64,000 bases of DNA from Rhizobium sp. BK313 (GCF_014193655.1 NZ_JACHZQ010000002.1:124001-188000); one strand, 5' to 3'. Shown: positions 46,187-55,721, counted from the first letter of the stretch. Translations and numbers: made by a program. The notes: generated by a model from the sequence alone, not told the origin.

Positions 46187-47485
46187 TTAGAGGCGCTTGT
46201 AGGCCTCCATCGTCGCATTGAACGCCGCGTTCAAGGCCTCCTCGGGCGACTTGGTGCCGGAAAGGACGTCGCCCATCATGATCTGAATCTGGTTGGAGAT
46301 CTCAGGATAGATCGGCGCGCCCGGGCGAGCCTGGCCGTTGGCCAGCGCAGCCGCGAACGTCTTGTTCGCATCGGTTGCAAAGACCGGATATTTGTCGAAC
46401 AGCGATTTGCGCGTCGGCAGTTGCTGCTGCAGGGCGTTGGCCGGCCCCATATAGACCTCGCGAGCCAGATTGGCGCACATCTCGACCTTTTCCTTGTCCT
46501 TGCTGAAGGAGGCGATGGTCCAACCGCCGGTACCGGTCGAGCGCTTGTCCGCAGTCGGACCCGGGATCGGCGAGAAGGTCCATTTGTTGAACTCATCTTC
46601 GTCGAGCGTCGCCTTCAACTGGGCATATTGCCAGTTGCCGCCGATGAATAGCGCGGTCGTGCCGGCGGCAGCGGCAGCATTCAGGTCGTCATAATTGCCG
46701 ATTGTCGTGACGCGCTTCGGCGCGGCGCCAGTATTAACGAGATCCTTGTAGTAGTTCAGGGCTTTCAGGAACTTTTCCTTGTTGTCGCCCTCGCCAAAAA
46801 CCGGCTTGCCGCTGTCGTCCACCAGTTTGCCGCCGAGCGCCCAGTAGTTCGCCAGCCAGTCGAAGGTGGAACCTTCATAGCGGCCGGCATTGAAGATGAC
46901 GCCTTCCATGCCCTGGTCCTTGGAGGCAAGGGCAGCTTTCTTCAGGTCGTCCCAGGTCTGCGGCGCGTCCGGAACGATCGATTTGTTGCGATAGAGGACA
47001 CGCAGGTCGGTATCCCACCACCAGGCGCGGATGGTTCCATCCTTGTCGGTGATGCCATTGCGGATAAAGGGAAAGAGATCGGCGACTTCGTCCTTGCTGA
47101 AATAGGGCGAGAAGTCGGCAAGCACATGATTGATCATGAATTGCGATAGCACGAAGGAGTCGACCGCCGCACAATCCGGCGCATTGCCGGCTTTGGCTTG
47201 TTCGAGCATTTTCGCCTGTTCGGTGCCGATGTCGGCGGACATGAACTGCATTTGCAGCTTCCAGTCCGGATATTTCTTGATGAATTCCACAAACAACTTC
47301 TGATAGCCATCGGCAATGGCCGGATCGGCATTGTTCGGACTGTCATTCGTCAGGCGGACGACCAAAGACTTCGGAGCCTTCTCCAACCCTATTCTGTCTT
47401 TTGTCGCCAACTCCTGGGCATAGCCGGACTGCACTGCAAATAGCATCGTGCTCAGCGCCAAGGCGCTGACAATAGACTTCATCAT
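46187..47485 (-). CDS. CUT1 sugar ABC transporter substrate-binding protein
   Basis: The 432-residue periplasmic protein has a signal peptide (MMKSIVSALALSTMLFAVQSGYAQ) and a family 1 binding fold: VRLTNDSPN, the MLEQAKAGNAPDCAAVDSF block, WWWDTDLRVLYRNKSIV and FIGGNWQYAQL. It heads the operon binding protein, permease 1, permease 2, ROK, isomerase, ATPase, all on the minus strand with short gaps. The ligand is not evident. GGAGGAG precedes the start. The promoter must lie in the 288 bases shared with the divergent dehydrogenase gene. Confidence 0.88.
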   Translation of the reverse strand: MMKSIVSALALSTMLFAVQSGYAQELATKDRIGLEKAPKSLVVRLTNDSPNNADPAIADGYQKLFVEFIKKYPDWKLQMQFMSADIGTEQAKMLEQAKAGNAPDCAAVDSFVLSQFMINHVLADFSPYFSKDEVADLFPFIRNGITDKDGTIRAWWWDTDLRVLYRNKSIVPDAPQTWDDLKKAALASKDQGMEGVIFNAGRYEGSTFDWLANYWALGGKLVDDSGKPVFGEGDNKEKFLKALNYYKDLVNTGAAPKRVTTIGNYDDLNAAAAAGTTALFIGGNWQYAQLKATLDEDEFNKWTFSPIPGPTADKRSTGTGGWTIASFSKDKEKVEMCANLAREVYMGPANALQQQLPTRKSLFDKYPVFATDANKTFAAALANGQARPGAPIYPEISNQIQIMMGDVLSGTKSPEEALNAAFNATMEAYKRL

Positions 47486-47773
47486 GATGGGTCTCCTCCC
47501 CCATTTTGGCGAATACAGCAGGTTTGATCTGTTGACCTATCCTCATTTCCGTGCTGCATTGATTAGATTAAGTTACTTTGTTTTGATGTCAAGCCGGAAC
47601 CTGGGAGGAGCGGAAAATGGCGATTTTTGCGAAGACATAGCGCCCGGCGACATAGCTGAAAGGTCACGTCAATCAACTTTTGAACGGCAAAGCGGAACTG
47701 CTTTTTGCTGCGGCTATCGTGTGTTCGAGCTTGAGTGCTCGGCCGCGGAACGACGATCCTATGGGAGGATATC

Positions 47774-48820
47774 ATGCGCTTACTTATTCTCGGCACCGGC
47801 GGAATGGCCGACAAGCACGCATCAAGTTTCAAGGCGATCGAAGGTGTGAGCGTTGTCGGCGGCGTCGACATCGTTCCCGAGCGGCTGGCGGCCTTCTGCA
47901 GCCTCCATGGCATACCCAATCAATTCAGCTCTCTCGAAGAAGCGCTTGCTTGGGGAGAGTTCGATGCGGTCGCCAATGTGACGCCGGACCGCGTCCACCA
48001 CCCGACTACTATGCAGGCGATCGCGGCCGGCAAGCATGTCTTCTGCGAAAAGCCGCTTGCGACCGATGCCGTCAAGGCGATGGAAATGACGGAAGCGATG
48101 GAGAAATCCGGCAAAGTCGGCATGGTGAATTTCACCTATCGCAACTCCCCTGCACTGCAGAAGGGCCGGCAGATGGTGCTCGCCGGCGAGATCGGCGCCG
48201 TCCGCCATGTCGAGGCGTCGCACCTGCAAAGCTGGCTGGTCGGCAACGCCTGGGGCGACTGGAAGACCGAAAGCAAGTGGCTATGGCGCCTGAGCAAGAA
48301 ACACGGCTCCAACGGCGCGCTGGGCGATATCGGCATCCACATCGTCGATTTCACGTCCTATGGCTCGGGGCTCGACGTGGCCCACGTTTTCGGCCGGCTG
48401 AAAACCTTCGCCAAGGCGCCTGGCGATAAGATCGACGAATATGATCTCGATGCCAATGACAGCTTCACGATGAATGTCGATTTCACCACTGGCGCGATCG
48501 GGACGATCCAAGCGACCCGTACGGCGGCCGGCCAGCTCGACCAGCTGCGGCTGCGCGTCTATGGCGAGACCGGTTCGATCGAAATGATCTACGACACCGG
48601 CAAATCGACCCTGCGCGCCTGCCTCGGCGACGATGTCCATACCGCCACATGGCGCGATATTCCGTTCGACCCGGTCGAAACCAACTACCAGCGCTTCGTC
48701 CAAGCCGTCAGGGCCGGCAAGACCCAGGAACCGTCCTTCCGCCGCGCCGCCAATATCCAGAAGGTGCTCGACAAAGCGCTCGCCTCCGATCTCAGCCACA
48801 GGGACGAAGAGGTCGCGTAG
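47774..48820 (+). CDS. Gfo/Idh/MocA family NAD(P)-dependent oxidoreductase
   Basis: The 348-residue protein has the Rossmann start LILGTGGMADKH (residues 3-14), the CEKPLA motif near 90 and the family catalytic GDIGIHIVDF region near 185. These enzymes oxidise sugars or inositols. It is divergent from the sugar transporter operon and likely acts on the same compound. The ATG at 47774 has GGAGG upstream; 13 more codons are open upstream without a site. It ends facing the second ROK gene over a strong hairpin. Confidence 0.88.
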   Translation: MRLLILGTGGMADKHASSFKAIEGVSVVGGVDIVPERLAAFCSLHGIPNQFSSLEEALAWGEFDAVANVTPDRVHHPTTMQAIAAGKHVFCEKPLATDAVKAMEMTEAMEKSGKVGMVNFTYRNSPALQKGRQMVLAGEIGAVRHVEASHLQSWLVGNAWGDWKTESKWLWRLSKKHGSNGALGDIGIHIVDFTSYGSGLDVAHVFGRLKTFAKAPGDKIDEYDLDANDSFTMNVDFTTGAIGTIQATRTAAGQLDQLRLRVYGETGSIEMIYDTGKSTLRACLGDDVHTATWRDIPFDPVETNYQRFVQAVRAGKTQEPSFRRAANIQKVLDKALASDLSHRDEEVA

Positions 48821-48827
48821 CTCAGCA

Positions 48828-48857
48828 ATGTGCCCGGTCGAAATAGGCCGGGCACAT
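48828..48857. terminator. Bidirectional hairpin between the dehydrogenase and the second ROK gene
   Basis: A perfect 10-bp stem (ATGTGCCCGG / CCGGGCACAT) with a 10-base loop sits in the 40 bases between two convergent stops. No clear U-run flanks it on either side, but position and strength make it the likely shared transcript end. Confidence 0.65.
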
Positions 48858-48860
48858 CGC

Positions 48861-50003
48861 TCATCCCGCCGATGGCGATGGCAACAGCGCGTCGAAGAAC
48901 GGCAGCAATGCGGCCCCGATCGCAATTCCGCCACCGTCGAAGCTCGCCGGCCTGATGGGCGATATCCACGGGGTGATGAACGGACGAATAGTTGTATTGC
49001 GGCGCTCGATCGACATTTGATGGATGAGCGCCTCGATCATGCCGCGCGGCAGATCACCGCCGATGAGAATAGCCCCCGGAGCGAGGAACCCTGCTGTCGC
49101 GACAATGGCGTCGAGCAGATGGCCGGCGGCGTTTTTCACCCAATCCGAAACCGCCGCCGACATCGGCAATTCCTCTCCCGCCAGAAGCGTGGCGAACTCC
49201 TCTGCCGACAGGCAGGTCTGCAGCGCTCGTAAACCGACGATGCTGTCGAGCCGAACATGGTCGGGACCCGTCCGCATGGCGCCGATGCTGCCTGCCCGGC
49301 CATGCATGCCGGCAAAAGGCACGCCGCGCACGAGAAGCGCCGCCTCCACGGTGTCGTCGATGATGATCATCACGAGGCCGCCTTCTGGCATCGGTGCGCC
49401 GATGGTACGTTCGGCAAGCACCGCCGCCACGCAATCGCGTTCGGCAAGGACACGGAGCGGCCGGGAATCAAGTGCTATTTGTCCAATGTTGATTTCATCC
49501 GCTGAGCCGGTGGCAATCCCGATGCCAAGCAGACGATGCGCCGCCGTATCGCCGGCCAGAAGATCGCGCGCCGCCTTTTCAAGGCCGACGGGCAGATCGT
49601 TCGTCAGGTCAAGCTTTACCCGCTCTCGAATCTGCCCGCTGAGATCGACCAGCACAGCTTCCGGGCGAGCCCCGCCCAACCGGACGCCGATGGAAAAGGC
49701 ACCATCCGGATTGAGCGCAAATTCGGTGGACGAAGCACCCTTGGCCGCATCCCTGCGTCGTCGGGAGGTCACGAGCCCATCTTCGCTCAGCCGCCGCAAT
49801 ATGTTGGTGATGCCCGGTCCGCTGAGACCGGTCCGCTGTCCCAGTTCGAGCCTCGTCAATGGACCGTAGCGACGAATGGCTTCAAGGATGACACGGAAAT
49901 TCCGGTCGGCGATCTCGGTCGATCGAAGACCGACTTTTTTCGACGCCGTCACGCCAAGATCGACGCGCGCGCGCCCTCGCACATCTGACCGGGGATGCCG
50001 CAT
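48861..50003 (-). CDS. ROK-family transcriptional regulator, second copy
   Basis: The 380-residue protein has an N-terminal winged helix (LEAIRRYGPLTRLELGQRTGLSGPGITNILRRLSEDG, about 40-75) and a degenerate ROK body: no CxCGxxGC zinc motif and no clear kinase phosphate loop, so it is a pure regulator. The start MRHPRSDVRG at 50003 is preferred because AGAGAG precedes it. Its promoter faces the YghU-like gene end. It is only distantly similar to the ROK protein at 42928-44211 and may control the dehydrogenase or the sugar operon. Confidence 0.8.
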   Translation of the reverse strand: MRHPRSDVRGRARVDLGVTASKKVGLRSTEIADRNFRVILEAIRRYGPLTRLELGQRTGLSGPGITNILRRLSEDGLVTSRRRRDAAKGASSTEFALNPDGAFSIGVRLGGARPEAVLVDLSGQIRERVKLDLTNDLPVGLEKAARDLLAGDTAAHRLLGIGIATGSADEINIGQIALDSRPLRVLAERDCVAAVLAERTIGAPMPEGGLVMIIIDDTVEAALLVRGVPFAGMHGRAGSIGAMRTGPDHVRLDSIVGLRALQTCLSAEEFATLLAGEELPMSAAVSDWVKNAAGHLLDAIVATAGFLAPGAILIGGDLPRGMIEALIHQMSIERRNTTIRPFITPWISPIRPASFDGGGIAIGAALLPFFDALLPSPSAG

Positions 50004-50183
50004 GAACTCTCTTCTCTGCCACACTTCGGCACATGATATCACCGATGCCTTTTAACATTGGAACATCTCTTGTCGAGACGGCACCAAAATGCCTTGTCGA
50101 CGGCAAATCGAGACCTTAGCGGCCGTTTCATAGAGATTGCATGCGGAAGTCAATCGACCGGCCATACCTCGTTGCGTGCTCAC

Positions 50184-50209
50184 AAGCTGGGCGTAACAAC
50201 GCCCAGCTT
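50184..50209 (-). terminator. Hairpin after the YghU-like gene
   Basis: A perfect 10-bp stem (AAGCTGGGCG / CGCCCAGCTT) with a 6-base loop lies 22 bases past the minus-strand stop. No long U-run follows on either strand, so it is a moderate terminator call. Confidence 0.6.
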
Positions 50210-50230
50210 TGGCTCGAACGAGAAGATTGT

Positions 50231-51106
50231 TCAGCTCGCAGCCGCGAGCTTGTCCTGCGTCTTGGTTTCGAAATCGCTGGCGTCATGGCGCTCATGCAAC
50301 TGGCTGGACGGCTCGCCGGACATCCGGTTGACCATCCGTCCGCGTTTCACCGCCGGGCGCTCGAAAATCGCATCCGCCCAGCGCTGGACGTTCTTGTAAT
50401 CCTGCACCTGAAGGAACTCGGCCGCACCATATTGCCAGCCCTTGACCAGACCGCCGTACCAGGGCCAAACGGCGATATCGGCGATCGTGTAGTCCTCACC
50501 GGCCAGATATTCGCTCTCGGCAAGGCGGCGATCGAGCACGTCGAGCTGGCGCTTGACCTCCATGGCAAAGCGGTCGATCGCATATTCGATCTTCGTCGGC
50601 GCGTAAGCGTAGAAATGACCGAACCCGCCGCCGAGATAAGGCGCGCTTCCCATCTGCCAGAACAGCCAAGAAAAGCATTCGGCACGCGCGGCGGCGTCGG
50701 TCGGCAGGAAGGCGCCGAACTTTTCGGCGAGATAGGTCAGGATCGAACCGGACTCGAAGACCCGGATCGGCGTCGGGCCGCTACGGTCCATGAGAGCCGG
50801 TATTTTAGAGTTTGGATTGACCTCGACGAAGCCGCTTCCGAACTGCTCACCTTCGCCGATCTTGATCAGCCACGCGTCATATTCCGCGCCGCTATGGCCG
50901 AGGGCCAGCAGCTCTTCGAGCATGATCGTGACTTTCACGCCATTCGGCGTTGCAAGCGAATAAAGTTGGAGGGGATGGCGGCCGACCGGCAGATCCTTGT
51001 CATGGGTCGGTCCTGCGATCGGGCGGTTGATATTCGCGAACTGGCCTCCACTCGCCTTGTTCCAAGTCCAGATTTTCGGCGGCGTATAGTCGGAAGAACC
51101 GGTCAT
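50231..51106 (-). CDS. yghU: Glutathione-dependent disulfide-bond oxidoreductase, YghU-like
   Basis: The 291-residue protein has the YghU N-terminal extension (YTPPKIWTWNKASGGQFANINRP), a thioredoxin-like domain with SLATPNGVKVTIMLEEL, NPNSKIPALMD and FESGSILTYLAEKFG, and a helical domain with DYTIADIAVWPW. YghU-type transferases reduce disulfides or peroxides with two glutathiones. The ATG at 51106 has AGGAG eight bases upstream. This is a second glutathione transferase family gene in the window, 28 kb from the first, and is a single-gene unit. Confidence 0.9.
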   Translation of the reverse strand: MTGSSDYTPPKIWTWNKASGGQFANINRPIAGPTHDKDLPVGRHPLQLYSLATPNGVKVTIMLEELLALGHSGAEYDAWLIKIGEGEQFGSGFVEVNPNSKIPALMDRSGPTPIRVFESGSILTYLAEKFGAFLPTDAAARAECFSWLFWQMGSAPYLGGGFGHFYAYAPTKIEYAIDRFAMEVKRQLDVLDRRLAESEYLAGEDYTIADIAVWPWYGGLVKGWQYGAAEFLQVQDYKNVQRWADAIFERPAVKRGRMVNRMSGEPSSQLHERHDASDFETKTQDKLAAAS

Positions 51107-51364
51107 GCTCAAACTCCTGCTATTTGACAAGGGACGTACAATCGATGTCGCTTCGATGTTCTGCTATGCACCTAGCAGAGGCGGCGACGTTTTGTCAGCG
51201 CTATGAACGCCGCTTCACGTAACATTGTTTGGGTGTCGATAGGCTCAGTCACCTCTCTATGGCGCCCGTTTGGCAATGTGATTCTGAGGGATGATTGAGG
51301 CTTGCAGATCGGGTGCAGCATGTGTGCGGCACGGCATGACCGTTGGGGACCCGCGCTTCCTATT

Positions 51365-53074
51365 TTATTCACCGAACGTCAGGCCGGAAAAATCGGGGGC
51401 ACCGGCGGTCGATTTGACGATCAGGACATTACGGCCCTTACGGACCTGCTGGACAGTGGCCGCCATGTGGGACCATCCGCGGGCATTGACCGAAACGGTC
51501 TTTTTCGGGCCATCATTGAGCGACAGGCTCAGCGTGCCAGACCCTCTGGCGCGGATCACAAGATGCAGGGTATAGGCACCGTCGGAATCGAAGGTGTAGC
51601 TCAGCCATTCGCCCGGCTGCATACGGCTAACCGAATAGCCGTCGATCGATAGGGCGATATCGACGCTATCATTGCGGTAGGCCGCGCCTTTTTTTGCTTT
51701 TCGGCGAGAACCGCCGGGCGCGATGTCATGGTAAGCGACGCCGTTCCTGCCCATGTCGTAATCAACCGCTTCGATCGTCCCTCCCTCCCGGGTGATCTTA
51801 TGGCTCCTGAACGGAGCCGGCCGGTCGCTATGCGAGGCCCGGAATAGGGCATCAATTACGTCCGGGTGCTGGACGTTCTTATCAAACCGGCTGTCGGCCG
51901 CCAGCCGCATCAACCCGGCGAAGGCCGCGTCAGCCTTGGGCTTCTTGCCTTCACCGCGCAAATAGCTGGCGAGACTGCGGTAATTGCTATTGGCAGGAAT
52001 TTCGAGCGGATTGTTGATACCGATCTTCTTCAGCGGCCACATAGCCCAGCCGATATCGTTCTTCTCTGCCAGTTCGATAGCGCGGGCATACCAATCATTG
52101 GAGTTCTCGCCTGTCTCGCCGTTCCACAGCGGCATGTCGTATTGCGCACGCAGCTTGAGAAAGGGCTCGATCGTCTCCTGCGTCGTGGCGGTCCAGTATT
52201 TGTGGAAGCTTAGCGCCGTGTTGCGGTCGTCAATGGGTAGCAGACCGGCATAGTTGTTACCCCAGCAATTGCCTTCGATGATCAGCATATGGTTGGTATC
52301 GACGGCACGTATCGCACGGATGGTGCGCTCATAAAGGTCCCGCAGCGGCTTATTGCCGGTTTCGCGGCAGCCGTGAGTATCGGTTTTATCCTGAAAACCC
52401 CAATTCGGTTCATTGAGCAGATCGTAACCGGCAATCGTCGGCTCGTCCTTGTAGCGCCGGGCGATTTCGGTCCACAGCGCGATCATCTTTGCTTGATTGT
52501 CACCACTCCCCCACAGGGATGGCTTTTGGGGATTGCGATCGGAAATCGCCGGGTCATTGCCCTGACCGCCGGGCGCGGCATGCAGATCGAGGATCAGGAG
52601 CATGTGATTGGCCTTCAGCCAGGCGATCAGGGCGTCGACGCGCCGAAATCCCTCTTCGTTCCAGACGATTTTGCTGGGGCCACTCTTGCGTGGCATGTCT
52701 TTGATGAACAGATTCCAATGCATCGGCAGGCGCACGCTGTTGAAGCCCCAACCTGCCATCGCGTCGATATCGGCTTTCGTAACGGCATTGTCGCGCCACG
52801 ACTGATAGAACTGCTCGGCCCTCCGCGCACCGACGATCTTGGAAATGCGGCTGCGGATGACGTGCTCGGCGCCCAGATTAGGTAGTCCCAGCATATAGCC
52901 TTCCTGGACCATCCATCCGCCCAGCCCCATGCCGCGCAAGATCAGCGGCTTGCCGTTACCGTCGACGATCCGCTGGCGATCGGCATGAACGAACCCTTCT
53001 GCGTGAGCTTCGGGCGAAAGGACGGCCAAAGACACGGCCGACAGGGCGATAAAGGCAAGCAGACAGCGTTTCAT
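51365..53074 (-). CDS. Secreted glycoside hydrolase family 5 enzyme with C-terminal CBM-like domain
   Basis: The 569-residue protein has a signal peptide (MKRCLLAFIALSAVSLAVLS, cut after AHA near 25). The GH5 barrel has NSVRLPMHWN near 112, LDLHAAPGGQ near 163, the acid/base Glu222 in LLNEPNW, the HKYW tyrosine region near 291 and the nucleophile Glu320 in WNGETGEN. Residues about 440-569 form a jelly-roll like carbohydrate-binding domain (YTFDSDGAYTLHLVIRARGSG). It likely cuts a beta-glucan in plant or bacterial polysaccharide. The start at 53074 is chosen for the signal peptide; longer readings are open. It is divergent from the TetR gene. Confidence 0.87.
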   Translation of the reverse strand: MKRCLLAFIALSAVSLAVLSPEAHAEGFVHADRQRIVDGNGKPLILRGMGLGGWMVQEGYMLGLPNLGAEHVIRSRISKIVGARRAEQFYQSWRDNAVTKADIDAMAGWGFNSVRLPMHWNLFIKDMPRKSGPSKIVWNEEGFRRVDALIAWLKANHMLLILDLHAAPGGQGNDPAISDRNPQKPSLWGSGDNQAKMIALWTEIARRYKDEPTIAGYDLLNEPNWGFQDKTDTHGCRETGNKPLRDLYERTIRAIRAVDTNHMLIIEGNCWGNNYAGLLPIDDRNTALSFHKYWTATTQETIEPFLKLRAQYDMPLWNGETGENSNDWYARAIELAEKNDIGWAMWPLKKIGINNPLEIPANSNYRSLASYLRGEGKKPKADAAFAGLMRLAADSRFDKNVQHPDVIDALFRASHSDRPAPFRSHKITREGGTIEAVDYDMGRNGVAYHDIAPGGSRRKAKKGAAYRNDSVDIALSIDGYSVSRMQPGEWLSYTFDSDGAYTLHLVIRARGSGTLSLSLNDGPKKTVSVNARGWSHMAATVQQVRKGRNVLIVKSTAGAPDFSGLTFGE

Positions 53075-53226
53075 CGGCGCATCCAGTGTTTTCACAACTT
53101 TGGCGCCGGATTGGGCCAAAGCAAGGCCATATGCCAGAGCCGATCCCGATATCTGCTCCCAGCGGCTCGCTTTGCCGACGCGATTCATCACAAATTCGAT
53201 CCCCATCAACGAGACCGTTGACAAAA

Positions 53227-53244
53227 AATACGGTCGTACGTATT
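53227..53244. promoter_or_regulatory. Candidate TetR autoregulatory operator
   Basis: AATACG and CGTATT are perfect 6-bp arms around GGTCGTA-type centre bases (spacer GTCGTA), ending 8 bases before the ATG of the TetR gene. Position and symmetry fit a self-binding site that would also control the co-transcribed dehalogenase gene. Confidence 0.6.
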
Positions 53245-53252
53245 AGATAGTC

Positions 53253-53846
53253 ATGGCTAAACATTCTCACCGCGAGTCAATTCTTGAGGCTGGCCGCAAG
53301 GTCATGTTTCGCAAGGGCTACATAGGCGCCGGCGTCCGCGATATCGTTGCGGAGGCGTCGGTCCCCCAAGGATCCTTCACGAATCATTTTCGCTCCAAGG
53401 AGGAATTCGTGAGGGAGGTGCTGGACAGGTACTTCAGCGACCTCCAACGCGCGGTGGAGGAAACGCTTGGGCGCAAGGATCTACCACCTCGGCGACGGAT
53501 TGAGCGGTATTTGGAACTTATCACCGGCCGATTGGCTGACGACGGCTTCCGCCGAGGGTGCTTGATCGGCGATCTCAGCCTTGAAGCCGCCCCGCAAAGC
53601 GAGATGCTTCGCACGCGACTGATGGAGATTTTCTCAGAATGGTCAGCAGCTTTCGCTGTATGCATTGAAGAGGGTCAGGCATCGGGAGAAATTGCGGACA
53701 CGTTTTCCCCTATCGACTTGGCCGAATTTCTCCTCTCGGCATGGGAGGGTGCGATCCTTCGTATGAAGGTCTCGCGTAACGCCCAGCCGCTCGAGCGTTT
53801 CAAAATGATCGTTTTGGCCACTGTATTGAAGGACCAGTCGCTATGA
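53253..53846 (+). CDS. TetR-family regulator of the dehalogenase gene
   Basis: The 197-residue protein has the TetR helix-turn-helix (ILEAGRKVMFRKGYIGAGVRDIVAEASVPQGSFTNHFRSKEEFV, about 10-52) and a C-terminal helical ligand domain with a GCLIGDLSLEAAPQSE block, as in AcrR/NemR-like regulators of detoxification genes. Its stop overlaps the dehalogenase start by four bases (ATGA), so the two are co-translated. A palindrome just before its start suggests autoregulation. The inducer is probably an electrophile or a haloalkane-like compound (inference). Confidence 0.87.
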   Translation: MAKHSHRESILEAGRKVMFRKGYIGAGVRDIVAEASVPQGSFTNHFRSKEEFVREVLDRYFSDLQRAVEETLGRKDLPPRRRIERYLELITGRLADDGFRRGCLIGDLSLEAAPQSEMLRTRLMEIFSEWSAAFAVCIEEGQASGEIADTFSPIDLAEFLLSAWEGAILRMKVSRNAQPLERFKMIVLATVLKDQSL

Positions 53847-54769
53847 GACCTGATGTCAGCTTGCCGCTTCGTCCCGTCCTGGATTCCGAAATGGCCTATC
53901 GAGAAGCCGGTAGAACGGATGCTCCCGTGGCTCTCTTCCTACATGGCAATCCCACCTCCTCTTATATCTGGCGCAACATCATTCCGTTGGTCGCGGACGT
54001 CGCACATTGCATCGCGCCTGACCTGATCGGTTTTGGACAATCAGGCAAACCGGACATTGCGTATCGTTTCGAGGATCACGTGCGTTACCTCGACGCCTTC
54101 ATTTCGGAAATGGCGATAGGCTCCGCCTACCTCGTCGCACAGGATTGGGGAACAGCACTGGCGTTCCATCTTGCCGCGCGTCGCCCCGACTTCGTGCGGG
54201 GTCTGGCATTTATGGAATTCACCCGACCGGTTCCAACTTGGGAGGAATTTTTGCGAGATAAAGCCGAGCGCGAGATCTTTCGCAGGTTTCGGACTCCGGG
54301 AGAGGGTGAGAAACTGATTCTCGAGGATAACGCCTTCATCGAAGGCGTGCTTCCGGGCGCAACGGTTCGCAAATTTAGCGAAGAGGAAATGGCTGTCTAT
54401 CGCGCGCCGTTCATGACGCCGCAATCGCGGCGGCCGACATGGCGTTTTCCGAATGAACTGCCGATCGCCGGCGAACCGGCCGATGTCTATGCTACTCTGG
54501 AACGCGCGCATGAGGCGTTATCGGCGTCCCTATATCCGAAACTTCTGTTTGCCGCCGAACCAGGCGCTCTTGTGTCCCCTGCCGTGGCCGAGGAATTTGC
54601 ACTTCGGCTTCACAATTGCAGGCTGGTGAAACTCGGATCAGGACTTCATTATCTCCAGGAAGACCATCCGGAAATCATCGGCGAAACGGTTGCAGAGTTC
54701 ATCGCCGAAATCGAGGCCGAAGGCTTTGCTCGGCCGGAAGCCGCCGATCTGGGTAGAGTACGGACTTGA
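53843..54769 (+). CDS. dhaA: Haloalkane dehalogenase, DhaA-like (HLD-II)
   Basis: This alpha/beta hydrolase cleaves carbon-halogen bonds of haloalkanes to alcohol and halide. The 308-residue protein has the full DhaA layout: HGNPTSSYIWRN with halide-binding Asn36, nucleophile Asp101 followed by halide-binding Trp102 in AQDWGTALAF, catalytic Glu125 in MEFTRP, NAFIEGVLPG, PNELPIAGEPADV and His269 in GLHYLQED. All catalytic residues are present. It is translationally coupled to a TetR gene. Rhizobia often carry such dehalogenases without a known natural halogenated substrate. Confidence 0.92.
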   Translation: MRPDVSLPLRPVLDSEMAYREAGRTDAPVALFLHGNPTSSYIWRNIIPLVADVAHCIAPDLIGFGQSGKPDIAYRFEDHVRYLDAFISEMAIGSAYLVAQDWGTALAFHLAARRPDFVRGLAFMEFTRPVPTWEEFLRDKAEREIFRRFRTPGEGEKLILEDNAFIEGVLPGATVRKFSEEEMAVYRAPFMTPQSRRPTWRFPNELPIAGEPADVYATLERAHEALSASLYPKLLFAAEPGALVSPAVAEEFALRLHNCRLVKLGSGLHYLQEDHPEIIGETVAEFIAEIEAEGFARPEAADLGRVRT

Positions 54770-54811
54770 AGAATTGGCATCATCGACGGCCACCTGGTTG
54801 AGCCAGCGCCG

Positions 54812-55051
54812 CTATTGCTTCCGACTTGCCACGAGCTTTGCGATCGTTGTTGCGCAGGGCGTGGAAAGCTGATCCTTCTGAGTCTTGATGCATTGGATAA
54901 GCCGGCCGCCGCCCGGAGCGATACCTGGGCACAAGCGACTGATATCGGCTTTGCAATCCGCACGGAGCTGAAGTTTCTGGGAAAGAGAAAGCTCCTGTGC
55001 CGATACGCTGGTGGCAACAAGAGCAAGGAGGAGCGGAAGATATTTCTGCAT
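54812..55051 (-). CDS. Small secreted cysteine-rich-repeat protein
   Basis: The 79-residue protein starts MQKYLPLLLALVATSVSAQ, a signal peptide, and continues with a cysteine-rich repeat: LRADCKADISRLCPG, GGGRLIQCIKTQKDQLSTPC. This matches the short bacterial proteins with the Cys-rich FGF-receptor-type repeat (four cysteines). It is probably periplasmic with two disulfides. The function is unknown. The start at 55051 is chosen for the signal peptide; six earlier codons are open. It faces the dehalogenase gene end. Confidence 0.72.
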   Translation of the reverse strand: MQKYLPLLLALVATSVSAQELSLSQKLQLRADCKADISRLCPGIAPGGGRLIQCIKTQKDQLSTPCATTIAKLVASRKQ

Positions 55052-55105
55052 GGGACGACCCTTTTCCATAAGGAGTAGAGAGATTGAAAGCGGCGGTCTG
55101 CCAGA

Positions 55106-55660
55106 TCAGTACCGGCTGATCGCGCCGTGACGGACGTAGATGCCGCCGTAAGGTCCGCGCGTCACAACCGTTCCGGAGCAGAAATTGGGACCGCAGCCAC
55201 CGACGACCGCACGGCCGGCAGGAGCGAAATATGGACCGGCACGATAATAGGTGTTCCACTGGCCGTACCAGGGGCGCCCAACAAAATAGCTATGCCAATA
55301 AGCCTGGTTGAAGGTTACGACACCGATACCGACAACCGGAGCGATGGCAGGTGTGACGACGACAGGCGCGCCGTGATAGATGATCTGGACATAATTGGCT
55401 GCGATCCAGCCGCGTTCCCTGCCCCAACTGATGTCACACCAGGCCGAATTGGCCGTGCAGCCATGGACGGTGATCGCAGCCCGCGTCGGCAGCGCCGTGA
55501 CGATGGGATAACCAGTGCTGGGGCCGGCCCGCAGATTGACCGTGGTGACGACGACGGCCGGTGTCGCTGCCTCTGCCATAACCGGCATCAGGGCCAAAAA
55601 GGACGCCACCAGCGTCGTCAGCACAAGCGGCAAGGCCATTCTCAATTGTTTCAGAGTCAT
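55106..55660 (-). CDS. Secreted SH3-domain protein
   Basis: The 184-residue protein has a signal peptide (MTLKQLRMALPLVLTTLVASF, cut after AEA near 31) followed by a bacterial SH3 domain (VTTVNLRAGPSTGYPIVTALPTRAAITVHGC, then WCDISWGRERGWIAANYV, about 38-95) and a Gly/Tyr/Trp-rich tail. SH3_3 domains bind peptidoglycan, so an envelope role is likely. The ATG at 55660 has GAGGAAAG upstream. It belongs to a row of small secreted proteins on this strand. Confidence 0.82.
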   Translation of the reverse strand: MTLKQLRMALPLVLTTLVASFLALMPVMAEAATPAVVVTTVNLRAGPSTGYPIVTALPTRAAITVHGCTANSAWCDISWGRERGWIAANYVQIIYHGAPVVVTPAIAPVVGIGVVTFNQAYWHSYFVGRPWYGQWNTYYRAGPYFAPAGRAVVGGCGPNFCSGTVVTRGPYGGIYVRHGAISRY

Positions 55661-55721
55661 TGTCTTTCCTCGTGATGGATAGATCCAGGCGAAAGTTCTG
55701 CCGGTGATCACGCTTCTTGGC

